This document shows, piece after piece, positions 27,236-36,405 of a stretch of 64,000 bases of DNA. The DNA comes from an uncultured Nitrosomonadales bacterium (lineage in GTDB: Bacteria > Pseudomonadota > Gammaproteobacteria > Burkholderiales > Methylophilaceae): NCBI GenBank assembly GCA_913058475.1, contig CAJXQA010000002.1, positions 1 through 64,000 of the forward strand. Direction: 5' to 3'. Position numbers and translations under genes: made by a program. Positions within the stretch are counted from its first letter, which is position 1, and every line of letters starts with the position of its first letter. The notes below the pieces were generated by a model, which worked only from the letters and a program-made list of their open reading frames with translations, had not been told where the DNA came from and searched no databases.

Positions 27236-29128
27236 TTGGATAAAAACATTCTTAAGAGTATCGGTATTTGGATTGCTATCGGCATCATAATGATGACTAT
27301 ATTTAATCAATTTTCCTCATCATCTAGATTAGAAAATAAACTTGTTTATTCTCAATTTATGGACCAGGTTAAATCAGGAAATATTGCTAAGGTAAGAATT
27401 GATGGTCAGAACATAACAGGTACAACTAACAACGGTCAAAAATTCTCAACATATGCCCCTACAGATCCGTGGCTTGTTTCAGATTTATTAAAAAATGGAG
27501 TTATGGTTGAGGCTCAACCGGAGGAAAGGCAATCATTTTTAATGAGCATATTTATATCGTGGTTTCCAATGATTTTATTAGTTGGTGTCTGGATATTCTT
27601 TATGAAACAAATGCAGGGTGGAGGCAAAGGTGGAGGTCCTTTCTCATTTGGCAAGAGCAAGGCTAGACAATTAGACCAAACATCAAATAAAACAACTTTT
27701 AAGGATGTTGCTGGTTGTGATGAGGCAAAGGAAGAAGTCACTGAAATGGTTGATTTCTTAAAAGACCCTTCCAAATTCCATAAATTGGGTGGAAGGATTC
27801 CAAGAGGCGTTTTACTTGTAGGCCCTCCAGGGACAGGTAAAACCTTACTTGCACGTGCCGTTGCTGGTGAAGCAAAAGTGCCTTTTTATACTATATCAGG
27901 CTCTGATTTTGTTGAAATGTTTGTAGGTGTAGGTGCAGCGAGAGTAAGAGATATGTTTGAACAAGCTAAAAAGACTTCTCCTTGTATTATATTTATTGAC
28001 GAAATTGATGCAGTAGGAAGAAGCAGGGGAGCTGGTACAGGTGGCGGTAATGATGAAAGAGAACAAACATTGAATCAGTTACTTGTTGAGCTCGATGGTT
28101 TTGAACCTAGCTCAGGCGTGATCGTTGTAGCTGCAACAAACCGTGCAGATGTTTTAGATAAAGCCTTACTCAGACCAGGTCGTTTCGATAGACAAATTAT
28201 GGTTGGGTTACCAGATATTAAAGGTAGAGAAGAAATTCTTCATGTACACATGAGAAAGATTCCAACTGATAATGATGTGAAGGCTGACATTTTGGCGAGA
28301 GGAACACCTGGCTTCTCGGGTGCTGATTTAGCTAACTTAGTTAACGAGGCCGCCCTTTATGCTGCAAGAGGAAACAAAGAAACTGTCGATATGGAAGATT
28401 TTGAGCAAGCAAAAGACAAAATTTATATGGGTCCTGAAAGAAAGTCTTTAGTGATGCGTGAAGAAGAGCGAATGAATACGGCATATCATGAATCCGGTCA
28501 TGCAGTTGTAGCGAAGTTGTTGCCAAATGCTGACCCAGTTCATAAGGTAACAATCATGCCTAGGGGCTATGCATTAGGATTAACATGGCAACTTCCCGAA
28601 TTTGATAGATTTAGTAACTTTAAGACTAAGATGCTTGAAGAGATATCAATACTATTTGGTGGGCGTATTGCTGAGGAAGTATTTATGAAGCAAATGTCTA
28701 CAGGTGCCGGAAATGATTTTGAAAGAGCAACAAAGCTTGCAAGAGATATGGTGACTAAATATGGTATGTCAGACAAGCTCGGAACGATGGTTTACGCTGA
28801 TGAAAACCAAGAATCTTTTTTTGGTGCACCCAAAGCAATATCTCAAGCAACTCAACAATTAGTTGATGCAGAGATAAAATCTATTTTAGACAAGCAGTAC
28901 TCAATTGCTCGGAAACTTATAGAAAAAAATAGAAAGAAAGTTGAAGCAATGACAAAAGCTTTACTTGAATATGAAACAATTGATAGCGATCAAATTAATG
29001 ATGTGATGGCAGGGAAAAAAGTAAGAGCTCCAAAACCTTCTAAATCATCTAACGACAAAAAAATGCCTCCTTCTGGTAAGGCACCAACAAGCAGTATCAA
29101 GCCGCAACCAGCAACCAAATCTAGATAA
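27236..29128 (+). CDS. ftsH: ATP-dependent zinc metalloprotease FtsH
   Basis: FtsH is the membrane-anchored AAA+ protease that degrades membrane proteins and regulators such as sigma-32 and LpxC. The 630-residue protein has an N-terminal membrane segment (about 8-23), a periplasmic region, a second membrane segment (about 99-120), the AAA module with Walker A GPPGTGKT (196-203), Walker [12 protein letters not shown], second region of homology [11 protein letters not shown], and the zinc site HESGH (418-422). The C-terminal tail is Lys/Pro/Ser-rich. Translation starts at TTG with AAGGG 7 bases ahead. A strong hairpin terminator follows. Confidence 0.98.
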   Translation: MDKNILKSIGIWIAIGIIMMTIFNQFSSSSRLENKLVYSQFMDQVKSGNIAKVRIDGQNITGTTNNGQKFSTYAPTDPWLVSDLLKNGVMVEAQPEERQSFLMSIFISWFPMILLVGVWIFFMKQMQGGGKGGGPFSFGKSKARQLDQTSNKTTFKDVAGCDEAKEEVTEMVDFLKDPSKFHKLGGRIPRGVLLVGPPGTGKTLLARAVAGEAKVPFYTISGSDFVEMFVGVGAARVRDMFEQAKKTSPCIIFIDEIDAVGRSRGAGTGGGNDEREQTLNQLLVELDGFEPSSGVIVVAATNRADVLDKALLRPGRFDRQIMVGLPDIKGREEILHVHMRKIPTDNDVKADILARGTPGFSGADLANLVNEAALYAARGNKETVDMEDFEQAKDKIYMGPERKSLVMREEERMNTAYHESGHAVVAKLLPNADPVHKVTIMPRGYALGLTWQLPEFDRFSNFKTKMLEEISILFGGRIAEEVFMKQMSTGAGNDFERATKLARDMVTKYGMSDKLGTMVYADENQESFFGAPKAISQATQQLVDAEIKSILDKQYSIARKLIEKNRKKVEAMTKALLEYETIDSDQINDVMAGKKVRAPKPSKSSNDKKMPPSGKAPTSSIKPQPATKSR

Positions 29129-29132
29129 AAAA

Positions 29133-29160
29133 AAGGAGGCTTAAGCCTCCTTATTTTTTT
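29133..29160 (+). terminator. Intrinsic terminator between ftsH and folP
   Basis: An 8-bp perfect stem (AAGGAGGC at 29133-29140 with GCCTCCTT at 29145-29152), loop TTAA, then a T-rich tract to 29160. It ends directly against the folP ATG at 29161 and encloses a GGAGG, the only Shine-Dalgarno-like sequence ahead of folP. It may therefore be an attenuator rather than a complete stop. Confidence 0.8.
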
Positions 29161-29976
29161 ATGAATAAAATTTCTCAATTACTTAGCTCAAGTTCAAAGC
29201 CATTAATTATGGGGGTATTAAATTTAACTCCTGACTCCTTTTCTGATGGAGGAAAATACAATCAAATAGATGAAGCTCTAAAGCATGTAGAAGGTATGGT
29301 CAATTCTGGAGCCGATATTATAGATATCGGAGCTGAGTCCTCACGTCCAGGTGCTGGAATTATTTCTGTTAATGCTGAGCGTGATAGATTGGAGCCGACT
29401 TTAAAAGAAATTAAAAAAGTATTTGATATCCCGATATCAATTGATACCTATAAACCTGAAATAATGAAGCTCTCAATTGATTATGGAGTTGATATGATTA
29501 ATGATATCTATGCTCTACAAAAACCTGGTGCTATCGCAGCGATATCAAATTCAAATACACTCGTGTGTCTAATGCATATGCAAAACTCACCAAAAAATAT
29601 GCAAAACTCACCTCAATATAAAAATATAGTATTAGAGGTTGAGTCATTTTTTAAAACTCGTACGGCTGATCTTAATAAGGCAGGTATTAAAAATGAAAGA
29701 ATTATGCTTGATCCTGGTTTTGGTTTCGGTAAAACCTTTGAGCATAATATTGATTTATTCAAAAAAATTAATCAATTTACAAAATTAACCTTTCCACTTT
29801 TAGTTGGTGTTTCAAGAAAATCGATGGTAAAAAAAATGGTAGGCGATATAGAAAATGATATCATTCAAGCAAGCGTTTTACTCGCCTGTTTAGCGGTTCA
29901 AAATGGGGCTAGAATTTTGCGGGTGCATGACGTCAAAGAAACATTTAATGCTATTTCTGTTCTTGAAGCAGTATAA
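29161..29976 (+). CDS. folP: Dihydropteroate synthase
   Basis: FolP condenses para-aminobenzoate with hydroxymethyl-dihydropterin diphosphate in folate synthesis and is the sulfonamide target. The 271-residue TIM-barrel protein shows MGVLNLTPDSFSDGG, GADIIDIGAESSRPGA, the family MQ-x-P repeat MQNSPKNMQNSPQY, LDPGFGFGKT, and GVSRKSMV. The ATG at 29161 gives the usual N-terminal length. It is abutted by a hairpin terminator with no free ribosome site, so folP-glmM expression may need readthrough from ftsH or an unseen promoter. Confidence 0.96.
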   Translation: MNKISQLLSSSSKPLIMGVLNLTPDSFSDGGKYNQIDEALKHVEGMVNSGADIIDIGAESSRPGAGIISVNAERDRLEPTLKEIKKVFDIPISIDTYKPEIMKLSIDYGVDMINDIYALQKPGAIAAISNSNTLVCLMHMQNSPKNMQNSPQYKNIVLEVESFFKTRTADLNKAGIKNERIMLDPGFGFGKTFEHNIDLFKKINQFTKLTFPLLVGVSRKSMVKKMVGDIENDIIQASVLLACLAVQNGARILRVHDVKETFNAISVLEAV

Positions 29977-29985
29977 GGGAGTTGT

Positions 29986-31329
29986 GTGAAAAAAAAATAT
30001 TTTGGCACCGACGGTATTAGGGGGAAGGTAGGAAATTTTCCGATTACTGCTGAATTCTTTGTAAGATTAGGACACGCCGCTGGGGTTGTATTATCAAGAA
30101 TAAATAAACGCGGGCAAAAACCCTCGGTTGTCATTGGAAAAGATACACGGATTTCAGGTTACATGCTTGAATCTGCTCTTGAGGCAGGCTTTTCCAGTGC
30201 TGGAGTCAATGTTCTTTTGACAGGACCTATTCCCACACCAGCAATAGCTTATCTGACTCGTTCAGGTAAAGCTGATTTTGGAGTTGTTATTTCAGCATCT
30301 CATAATCCTTATGATGATAATGGAGTAAAATTTTTTTCCTCTAAAGGTTTAAAGCTATCTGATGAAATCGAATGTGAAATTGAATCTCTTATTGATCAGA
30401 AAATAGAACAGGTATTGCCCAGCAAACTTGGTAAGGCGCAAAGAGCTGAAAATTATGTAAAGCAATATATTGAATTTTGTGAAAACACTTTCTCAAAAAA
30501 ATTATCTTTAAAAGGTTTAACTATTGTTTTAGATTGCGCTAACGGCGCAACCTATCATATAGCGCCTGTTATTTTTTCTAATCTTGGTGCTAATATTATT
30601 ATTGTTAATGATAAGCCTGATGGTTTAAATATCAACAAAAAGGCAGGTTCTGTATCCCCGAAAAATTTACAGGATGCAGTGACTTTGCATAATGCAGATA
30701 TGGGTATTGCATTTGATGGGGATGGTGACCGTGTGATCATGGTGGATGAAGATGGCACTTTGGTTGATGGAGACCAATTACTCTTCATAATAATGCAATT
30801 TTATATTAAAGAAGGTTATGAATTTGGTGGGATTGTTGGCACTCATATGACCAATTTAGCTTTCGAAGAGAAGTGTAAAATGCAATCAATTCCATTCGCT
30901 AGAGCAAATGTAGGAGATCGTTATGTATCTGAAGAGTTAGATAGAAGGAAGTGGATTTTAGGCGGGGAAAACTCTGGGCATATCTTAGTTAAAAATTTAC
31001 ATTCTACAGGAGATGGCATCATTTCTGCATTACAGGTCTTGTCATATTTAGTAAAAAATAAAAAAAATTTGAAGGATGCCCTGATTGAAATTAAGCTTTA
31101 CCCACAGATTTTAATTAATATACCTACTGAAAATAAAGTTAATTTAAAATCAAATGTTGTAAAGAATGCAATTAAGGAATCAGAAATTATTATGAGGGGT
31201 AAGGGGCGAACATTAATTCGTGCATCCGGAACTCAACCTTTAGTAAGGGTAATGACAGAGGGACCTGTTAGAGCAGAGGTTTTAAAGGCGGCTAAATTTT
31301 TGACTAAAAAAATTGAAGAAATAATTTAG
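29986..31329 (+). CDS. glmM: Phosphoglucosamine mutase
   Basis: GlmM converts glucosamine 6-phosphate to glucosamine 1-phosphate for UDP-GlcNAc, the precursor of peptidoglycan and LPS. The 447-residue protein has KKYFGTDGIRGKVG at the start, the active serine in VVISASHNPYDDNGVKFF (near residue 101), the metal loop IAFDGDGDRVIMVD, the sugar-binding GGENSGHI, and the phosphate-binding RASGTQPLVRVM. The start is GTG, with AAGGGAG 3-7 bases upstream. Its end is 3 bases from the convergent pstB. Confidence 0.97.
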   Translation: MKKKYFGTDGIRGKVGNFPITAEFFVRLGHAAGVVLSRINKRGQKPSVVIGKDTRISGYMLESALEAGFSSAGVNVLLTGPIPTPAIAYLTRSGKADFGVVISASHNPYDDNGVKFFSSKGLKLSDEIECEIESLIDQKIEQVLPSKLGKAQRAENYVKQYIEFCENTFSKKLSLKGLTIVLDCANGATYHIAPVIFSNLGANIIIVNDKPDGLNINKKAGSVSPKNLQDAVTLHNADMGIAFDGDGDRVIMVDEDGTLVDGDQLLFIIMQFYIKEGYEFGGIVGTHMTNLAFEEKCKMQSIPFARANVGDRYVSEELDRRKWILGGENSGHILVKNLHSTGDGIISALQVLSYLVKNKKNLKDALIEIKLYPQILINIPTENKVNLKSNVVKNAIKESEIIMRGKGRTLIRASGTQPLVRVMTEGPVRAEVLKAAKFLTKKIEEII

Positions 31330-31332
31330 TCG

Positions 31333-32127
31333 TTAACCGAACTTGCCTGTAATGTAATCTTCTGTTTCTTTTTTACTTGGGTTTGTAAACACCTTATCTG
31401 TTTCATCGTGCTCCACTAATTCTCCAAGATACATGTAGGCAGTATAGTCAGAAATTCTTGCTGCTTGTTGCATATTATGTGTCACTATTAAAATAGATAA
31501 TTTTTCTTTTAAACCAGCCATTAGTTCTTCAATATTCATTGTTGCTATGGGGTCAAGTGCTGAGGTGGGTTCATCAAACAGCATGATTTCAGGATCAGTT
31601 GCTAACGCTCTGGCGATACATAGTCTTTGTTGCTGGCCTCCTGAAAGATTAAATGCTAAATCATGAAGCCTCTTTTTTACTTCATCCCATAAAGATGCTC
31701 CTTTTAGAGCCTCCTCAACTTTATCATCAAGAACTCTTTTATTTCTTTCACCACGTACTCGTAATCCATATGCTACGTTTTCATATATTGATTTAGGAAA
31801 AGGATTTGGCTTTTGAAAAACCATACTGATTCTCATCCTTACCTCAATTGGGTCGACACGTTTATCTAATATATTTGTGTTATCTGGATGAAGAATAATT
31901 TCACCATCATATTTATTGCCAGGATATAAATCATGCATACGATTAAAACATCTTAAGAAGGTAGATTTACCGCACCCTGAAGGACCAATCAAGGCAGTTA
32001 TTTTATTCTCATAAACCGGTAGACTTATTTTTTTTAGTGCCTGAGTTCCATCCGCATAAAAGAAATTAAGCGAATTAGCTTCTGCTTTAATAATTTCCTT
32101 GGGATGCTTTCTTTTTTTATCTACCAT
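31333..32127 (-). CDS. pstB: Phosphate import ATP-binding protein PstB
   Basis: ATPase of the high-affinity phosphate transporter PstSCAB. The 264-residue protein has Walker [10 protein letters not shown] (near residue 52), ABC signature [14 protein letters not shown], Walker [14 protein letters not shown] and the switch His in [19 protein letters not shown], all typical of PstB. Its start overlaps the pstA stop by 7 bases. It is the last gene of the pst operon; no phoU follows, as glmM converges immediately. Confidence 0.97.
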   Translation of the reverse strand: MVDKKRKHPKEIIKAEANSLNFFYADGTQALKKISLPVYENKITALIGPSGCGKSTFLRCFNRMHDLYPGNKYDGEIILHPDNTNILDKRVDPIEVRMRISMVFQKPNPFPKSIYENVAYGLRVRGERNKRVLDDKVEEALKGASLWDEVKKRLHDLAFNLSGGQQQRLCIARALATDPEIMLFDEPTSALDPIATMNIEELMAGLKEKLSILIVTHNMQQAARISDYTAYMYLGELVEHDETDKVFTNPSKKETEDYITGKFG

Positions 32128-33065
32128 TTAATTTTCTTCCTGATGTTATACCGAATTTTAATTGCTAACCCATTCATTAACAATGTTAATAAAATTATAA
32201 TTGCACCAGTTGCGGCTGCATTTACATGGAATGCCATTTGTGGTCTCGAGATCCAATTAAACATTTGAATAGGTAGCACAGTAAAGCCTGCTTCTAACCA
32301 TTCAAAATTTATGAAAGGAGGTTCTAGTCCGACAGGGCTCGGAGGTAGGAAAGCGATAAAGGTTAAAGCACCAATCGTTATAACTGGGGCAGTTTCGCCA
32401 ATAGCACGAGCCATACCTATAATCACCCCAGTAAGAATTCCACCATACGAATATTGAATAACATGATGGAGTGAGACTTGCCATTTTGTTGCACCAACAG
32501 CATAAGCCGCCTCTCTAATATGAATAGGAATTGCTCTTATTGCTTCTCGGGTCGCTACAATAACAATGGGTAACATTAATAATGCTAGCGTTAATCCTGC
32601 TGTCAGAATAGTTTGGCCAAGCCCAAATCCATAGACAAATAATCCTAGCGCTAAAAGACCATAAATTATTGAAGGCACCCCTGCTAAATTTGTGACATTA
32701 ATTTCAATTAAATCAGAAAACCAATTCTTTTTTGCATACTCTTCAAGATAAACACCGGCAGCAATTCCTAGAGGGACGGCTGCAAAAAAAGTGACAATCA
32801 AAACTAATGATGAACCTACCCACGCTGACAAAATGCCTGCGGCCGTTGCTCGTCTGGAAGGAAAGTTTGTTAAAAAATCTAAATTAAATCTTGGGTAACC
32901 ATCAAAAACAAGATCTAAAAATAAAACTAATAAGGTGATGGTTAAGGAGATAATTACAAACATTCCCACACCCGCAAAGATATGGTCATGCCTTTTATGT
33001 TTGGCTATTAATGACCTAATCAGGGTTAAATTATTTTCTATATCAACTTTTTTATCATTAGCCAT
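32121..33065 (-). CDS. pstA: Phosphate ABC transporter permease PstA
   Basis: One of the two inner-membrane permeases of the phosphate transporter. The 314-residue protein has about six membrane segments, the first near residues 30-55, and the binding-protein-dependent transport signature around [33 protein letters not shown], the EAA loop that contacts Pst[17 protein letters not shown] is typical of PstA. It lies 2 bases after pstC and overlaps pstB, so the three genes are translated from one message. Confidence 0.96.
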   Translation of the reverse strand: MANDKKVDIENNLTLIRSLIAKHKRHDHIFAGVGMFVIISLTITLLVLFLDLVFDGYPRFNLDFLTNFPSRRATAAGILSAWVGSSLVLIVTFFAAVPLGIAAGVYLEEYAKKNWFSDLIEINVTNLAGVPSIIYGLLALGLFVYGFGLGQTILTAGLTLALLMLPIVIVATREAIRAIPIHIREAAYAVGATKWQVSLHHVIQYSYGGILTGVIIGMARAIGETAPVITIGALTFIAFLPPSPVGLEPPFINFEWLEAGFTVLPIQMFNWISRPQMAFHVNAAATGAIIILLTLLMNGLAIKIRYNIRKKIKW

Positions 33066-33067
33066 GA

Positions 33068-33994
33068 TTAATATCTCTCAGCATATTTCTTTCGAACGGC
33101 ATGCCCGATAATATTAAACATCAGTGTCATGATGAGTAAAGTAAGGCCTGCTGCAAAAATACTTTGAAAACCAATTCCGTCATGCTCTAAATCTCCTAGA
33201 GCAACTGACACAATATAGGAGGTGATAGTCGCCGCACTCTCAACAGGGTTGAACGTAAAATTAGGTTGTTGTCCGGCTGCGATAGCAACAATCATGGTCT
33301 CACCAACAGCACGACTAATTGCTAATATGTAGGCTGCAATAATACCTGAGATAGCTGCGGGAGTAATGACTTTAACAGCCGTTTGGAATCTTGTGGCCCC
33401 CATCGCATAAGAACCTTCTCTCATGGCCATTGGAACTGCTCTCATGGCATCTTCTGCAACGGATGCAATATAAGGAACGATCATAATTCCCATTACAATA
33501 CCAGGCCCGAGCATGTTAAATGTTGTCAGGTCAGGATAAATTTTTTGTAATAGCGGTGTGACTAACATCAGCGCAAAGTAGCCAAATACAACTGTTGGGA
33601 CACCAACTAATAACTCTAAAACAGGCTTAATTGTTTCTCTGACTTTATGTGTTGCAAACTCTGATAAATAAATGGCGGTGATTGTACCTAATGGAACTGC
33701 GACTAGAAGGGCAATAAAGGTAGTTGTTAGGGTCCCTGAGACTAACGCCATAATTCCATAATGCTTAATCGAATAGTTTGGTGTCCAGACAGTATCAGTT
33801 AAAAAATCATAAAGGCTTACATGTTGAAAGAATGGAATAGCCTCTGATACCAATATATAAATGATGGCGAGGGTGATAAAAATAGCAAACATACCTGAAC
33901 ATAGAAGGCCAAATTCAATACATCGCTCTAAAACATTTCGACGTAAATTTTTTGCCAGACGAGGGCTGACTTCAGTATTTTCTAGTTTTGCCAT
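33068..33994 (-). CDS. pstC: Phosphate ABC transporter permease PstC
   Basis: Second inner-membrane permease of the phosphate transporter, pairing with PstA. The 308-residue protein has about six membrane segments and the EAA loop REGSYAMGATRFQTAVKVITPAAISGIIAAYILAISRAVGETMIV. The order PstS-PstC-PstA-PstB is standard. A 150-base gap with a hairpin separates it from pstS, which suggests lower expression of the membrane parts than of the binding protein. Confidence 0.96.
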   Translation of the reverse strand: MAKLENTEVSPRLAKNLRRNVLERCIEFGLLCSGMFAIFITLAIIYILVSEAIPFFQHVSLYDFLTDTVWTPNYSIKHYGIMALVSGTLTTTFIALLVAVPLGTITAIYLSEFATHKVRETIKPVLELLVGVPTVVFGYFALMLVTPLLQKIYPDLTTFNMLGPGIVMGIMIVPYIASVAEDAMRAVPMAMREGSYAMGATRFQTAVKVITPAAISGIIAAYILAISRAVGETMIVAIAAGQQPNFTFNPVESAATITSYIVSVALGDLEHDGIGFQSIFAAGLTLLIMTLMFNIIGHAVRKKYAERY

Positions 33995-34100
33995 AATAGG
34001 AAATTAAGTAGGGGCCATTTTTTTTTGTTATTCAAATGATACTCAATTTTATTAAACAAATGAAAATAATTTTGGTAAAAAACAATTTTTTTCTAATATT

Positions 34101-34130
34101 AAAAAAGGCAACGTGAAGCTGCCTTTTTTT
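34101..34130 (-). terminator. Attenuating hairpin between pstS and pstC
   Basis: On the minus strand, AAAAAAGGCAGC and GTTGCCTTTTTT form a 12-bp stem (one G-U pair) around TTCAC, ending in U-rich sequence 11 bases after the pstS stop. It looks like an intrinsic terminator. Because pstCAB have no clear promoter of their own, partial readthrough would give an excess of the soluble binding protein. Confidence 0.75.
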
Positions 34131-34144
34131 GTTCAAAATTTAAA

Positions 34145-35146
34145 TTATTCGCTTGCTGCTGACATTTCTAATATTTGCTTAACAGACAAACCAATCTCAG
34201 GTTTTTTGTAAGCCGTTCCTGTTTGAAGTGTTTTATAGTGATTAGAAATAGCTGCATATTCTTGCTCATTAAATGGAACATAACCTACTTCTTTTGAAAG
34301 TTCTGCTACATGCTTTAAATAAAACTCAACAAACTTTTTGACTTTTGGATCCGATTCAACCATCGCTGCATTTAAATAAATGAACAACGGTCTTGATAGT
34401 GGGTTATATGAGCCATCCATTATTGTTTTAAGACCTGGTAGCACAAAGTCACCTGTTGCGTTCTTAATTGCCACTGCTTTAAGTAAATTTTTATTTTCCT
34501 CATAATAAGCTAGGCCAAAGTAACCGATTCCTCCTTTATCGCCTGATACCCCTTTCACTAATACGTTATCATCCTCTGATGCAGTAAAATCACCTCTAAT
34601 CGCCTTAGATTCTTCGATAACTGCTTCTGTAAAATAATCAAAAGTTCCTGAGTCAGCACCGGGCCCATAAAGCCTTAAAGGGGTTTCAGGCCAACTATCT
34701 CTTACCTGACTCCATTTTGTTATTTTTCCTTGGGCTGCAGGTTCCCACATTTTCTTTAATTCTTGTGTCGTCATATCTTTTGCCCAATCATTTTTTTTGT
34801 TGATAACAACACTAAGGGCATCATATGCAATGGGGAGCTCAATAAACTTAATTCCAGCCTCTTTACATTTTTTAATTTCGCTTAACTTGATTGGTCTTGA
34901 AGCATTTGAGACTACAGTCTCCCCTCGGCAAAACTTTTTAAAACCACCACCCGTTCCCGATACACCTACAGTAACTTTGATGCGTGTTGCAATTTGAAAC
35001 TCTTCAGCAACTGCTTCAGTTATTGGGTATACAGTACTTGATCCGTCAACCTTAACAATATCAACGGCAGCCATTGTTGGCATAGAAAGAATTCCTGCAC
35101 CTAATAAGGCAACAGCACTAAGTTTTTTAAGATTCAGGGGTTTCAT
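34145..35146 (-). CDS. pstS: Phosphate-binding protein PstS
   Basis: Periplasmic phosphate receptor of the PstSCAB importer. The 333-residue precursor has a signal peptide (about residues 1-26, ending PTMAA) and phosphate-binding loops VDGSSTVYP (near 34), GVSGTGGGFKKFCRGE, and YGPGADSGTFDYF. AGGAG lies about 6 bases before the ATG. Upstream are a Pho box and a -10 element, consistent with induction by PhoB under phosphate limitation. It resembles the larger SphX/PstS proteins of marine bacteria in its TVVSNASRPI segment. Confidence 0.96.
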   Translation of the reverse strand: MKPLNLKKLSAVALLGAGILSMPTMAAVDIVKVDGSSTVYPITEAVAEEFQIATRIKVTVGVSGTGGGFKKFCRGETVVSNASRPIKLSEIKKCKEAGIKFIELPIAYDALSVVINKKNDWAKDMTTQELKKMWEPAAQGKITKWSQVRDSWPETPLRLYGPGADSGTFDYFTEAVIEESKAIRGDFTASEDDNVLVKGVSGDKGGIGYFGLAYYEENKNLLKAVAIKNATGDFVLPGLKTIMDGSYNPLSRPLFIYLNAAMVESDPKVKKFVEFYLKHVAELSKEVGYVPFNEQEYAAISNHYKTLQTGTAYKKPEIGLSVKQILEMSAASE

Positions 35147-35196
35147 TTATATTTAGCTCCTAATGTTTAATTTTAATAAATTTTAAAACTTTGATT

Positions 35197-35230
35197 AGAT
35201 TAAACCAGTTCAGTGACACTTTTATGACAA
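35197..35230 (-). promoter_or_regulatory. Pho box and -10 element of pstS
   Basis: On the minus strand, TTGTCATAAAAGTGTCAC (complement of 35213-35230) is close to the PhoB consensus CTGTCATAAATCTGTCAC. After 10 bases comes TAATCT (complement of 35197-35202), at the usual distance for a PhoB-dependent promoter where the Pho box replaces the -35 element. It lies about 50 bases upstream of the pstS ATG. Confidence 0.8.
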
Positions 35231-35299
35231 ATTTACTTTTGATAAAAAGAGTTATAATAACGTTCCAAACGGAAGAAAAAGAAAGGTAATTATAAAAGA

Positions 35300-36404
35300 A
35301 TGGAACAAGACGAATTACAAATTCTAACTCAGAAAATTCAAGCCATAAATTTAAAATTTAAAACATTACGGGGGTATCTTTGACTTAGGAGATAAGTCTA
35401 AAAGAATTGCTGAGCTTGAGCTACTTCAACAAGACCCTAATACCTGGTCAGATCGTGCATTAAATGAAAAAATTGGAAAAGAAAAACGTGGACTTGAAAA
35501 TATAGTCAATCAGGCCGAAGCACTGACTCATCAGATAAAAGACAATCAAGAATTGTTTGATCTAGCGAAGGAGGAGGGTGATAAGGAGACACTTAAGACC
35601 ATTCAGGTTGATACAGAAAATATTTCAAAACTTGTTGATGATGTCGAATTCAAAAGAATGTTTTCAAATCCAATGGATCCAAACAATTGCTTCATTGATT
35701 TCCAGTCAGGTAGCGGTGGCACTGAGGCACAAGACTGGGCCAATATGCTCCTTAGAATGTATATAAGGTATGCAGAGCAAAAATCTTTTAAGGTTGAAGT
35801 CTTAGAGTTATCTGACGGTGAGGTTGCAGGAATCAAGAGTGCCTCAATAAAGGTTTCTGGTGATTTTGCTTATGGATACTTTAGGACAGAGTCAGGCATT
35901 CATCGTTTGGTCAGAAAGTCACCTTTTGATTCTGGAAGCCGAAGACACACATCATTTGCAGGAGTCAATGTTTTTCCTGAAATAGATGATTCAATTGATA
36001 TTGATATTAACCCTTCGGACCTTCGTATAGACACATATCGTGCTTCCGGTGCGGGTGGTCAACATATTAACAAAACAGATTCTGCTGTTAGAATTACACA
36101 TGTGCCAACTAACACTGTTGTGCAGTGTCAAAACGATCGATCGCAACATAGGAATAAGGCTGAAGCAATGAATATGTTAAAAGCACAGCTTTATGCGATT
36201 GAATTAAATAAAAGAAATGAAGAGAAACAGGCTGTTGAAGACGCAAAAAGTGATATCGGTTGGGGGCATCAAATCCGAAGTTATGTGTTGGATCAATCTA
36301 GAATTAAAGATTTAAGAACGGGTGTAGAGGTTGGAAATACGCAAGGGGTATTAGATGGAGATCTAGACCCATTTATAAGTGAAAGTTTAAAGCAAGGGGT
36401 ATAA
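35300..36404 (+). CDS. prfB: Peptide chain release factor 2 (programmed +1 frameshift)
   Basis: RF2 recognises UGA and UAA stops. The gene is in two frames: 27 codons from the ATG at 35300, an in-frame TGA at 35381-35383, then the rest in the +1 frame from 35382 to 36404, for 367 residues in total (Escherichia coli RF2 has 365). The shift site GGGGGTATCTTTGAC is the classical autoregulatory signal: an internal Shine-Dalgarno, a slippery CTT and the TGA that RF2 itself reads. Downstream are the stop-recognition SPF tripeptide ([15 protein letters not shown]) and the catalytic GGQ (GAGGQHIN). lysS follows, as usual. Confidence 0.97.
35370..35384 (+). promoter_or_regulatory. prfB: prfB programmed +1 frameshift site
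   Basis: GGGGG (35370-35374 region) acts as an internal Shine-Dalgarno; CTT (35378-35380) slips by one base at the following TGA (35381-35383), so that the next codon read is GAC (35382-35384). The arrangement matches the well-studied RF2 autoregulatory shift. Confidence 0.93.
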
Positions 36405-36405
36405 G

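Noticed and set aside
29578..29619. 21-base imperfect duplication in folP (MQNSPKN / MQNSPQY)
   Set aside because: The MQ-x-P repeat is a normal feature of dihydropteroate synthases, so it is not a recent duplication or a resistance insertion.
35381..35383. In-frame stop making prfB look like a pseudogene
   Set aside because: The context GGGGGTATCTTTGAC is the known programmed frameshift, and the +1 frame is intact to the end.
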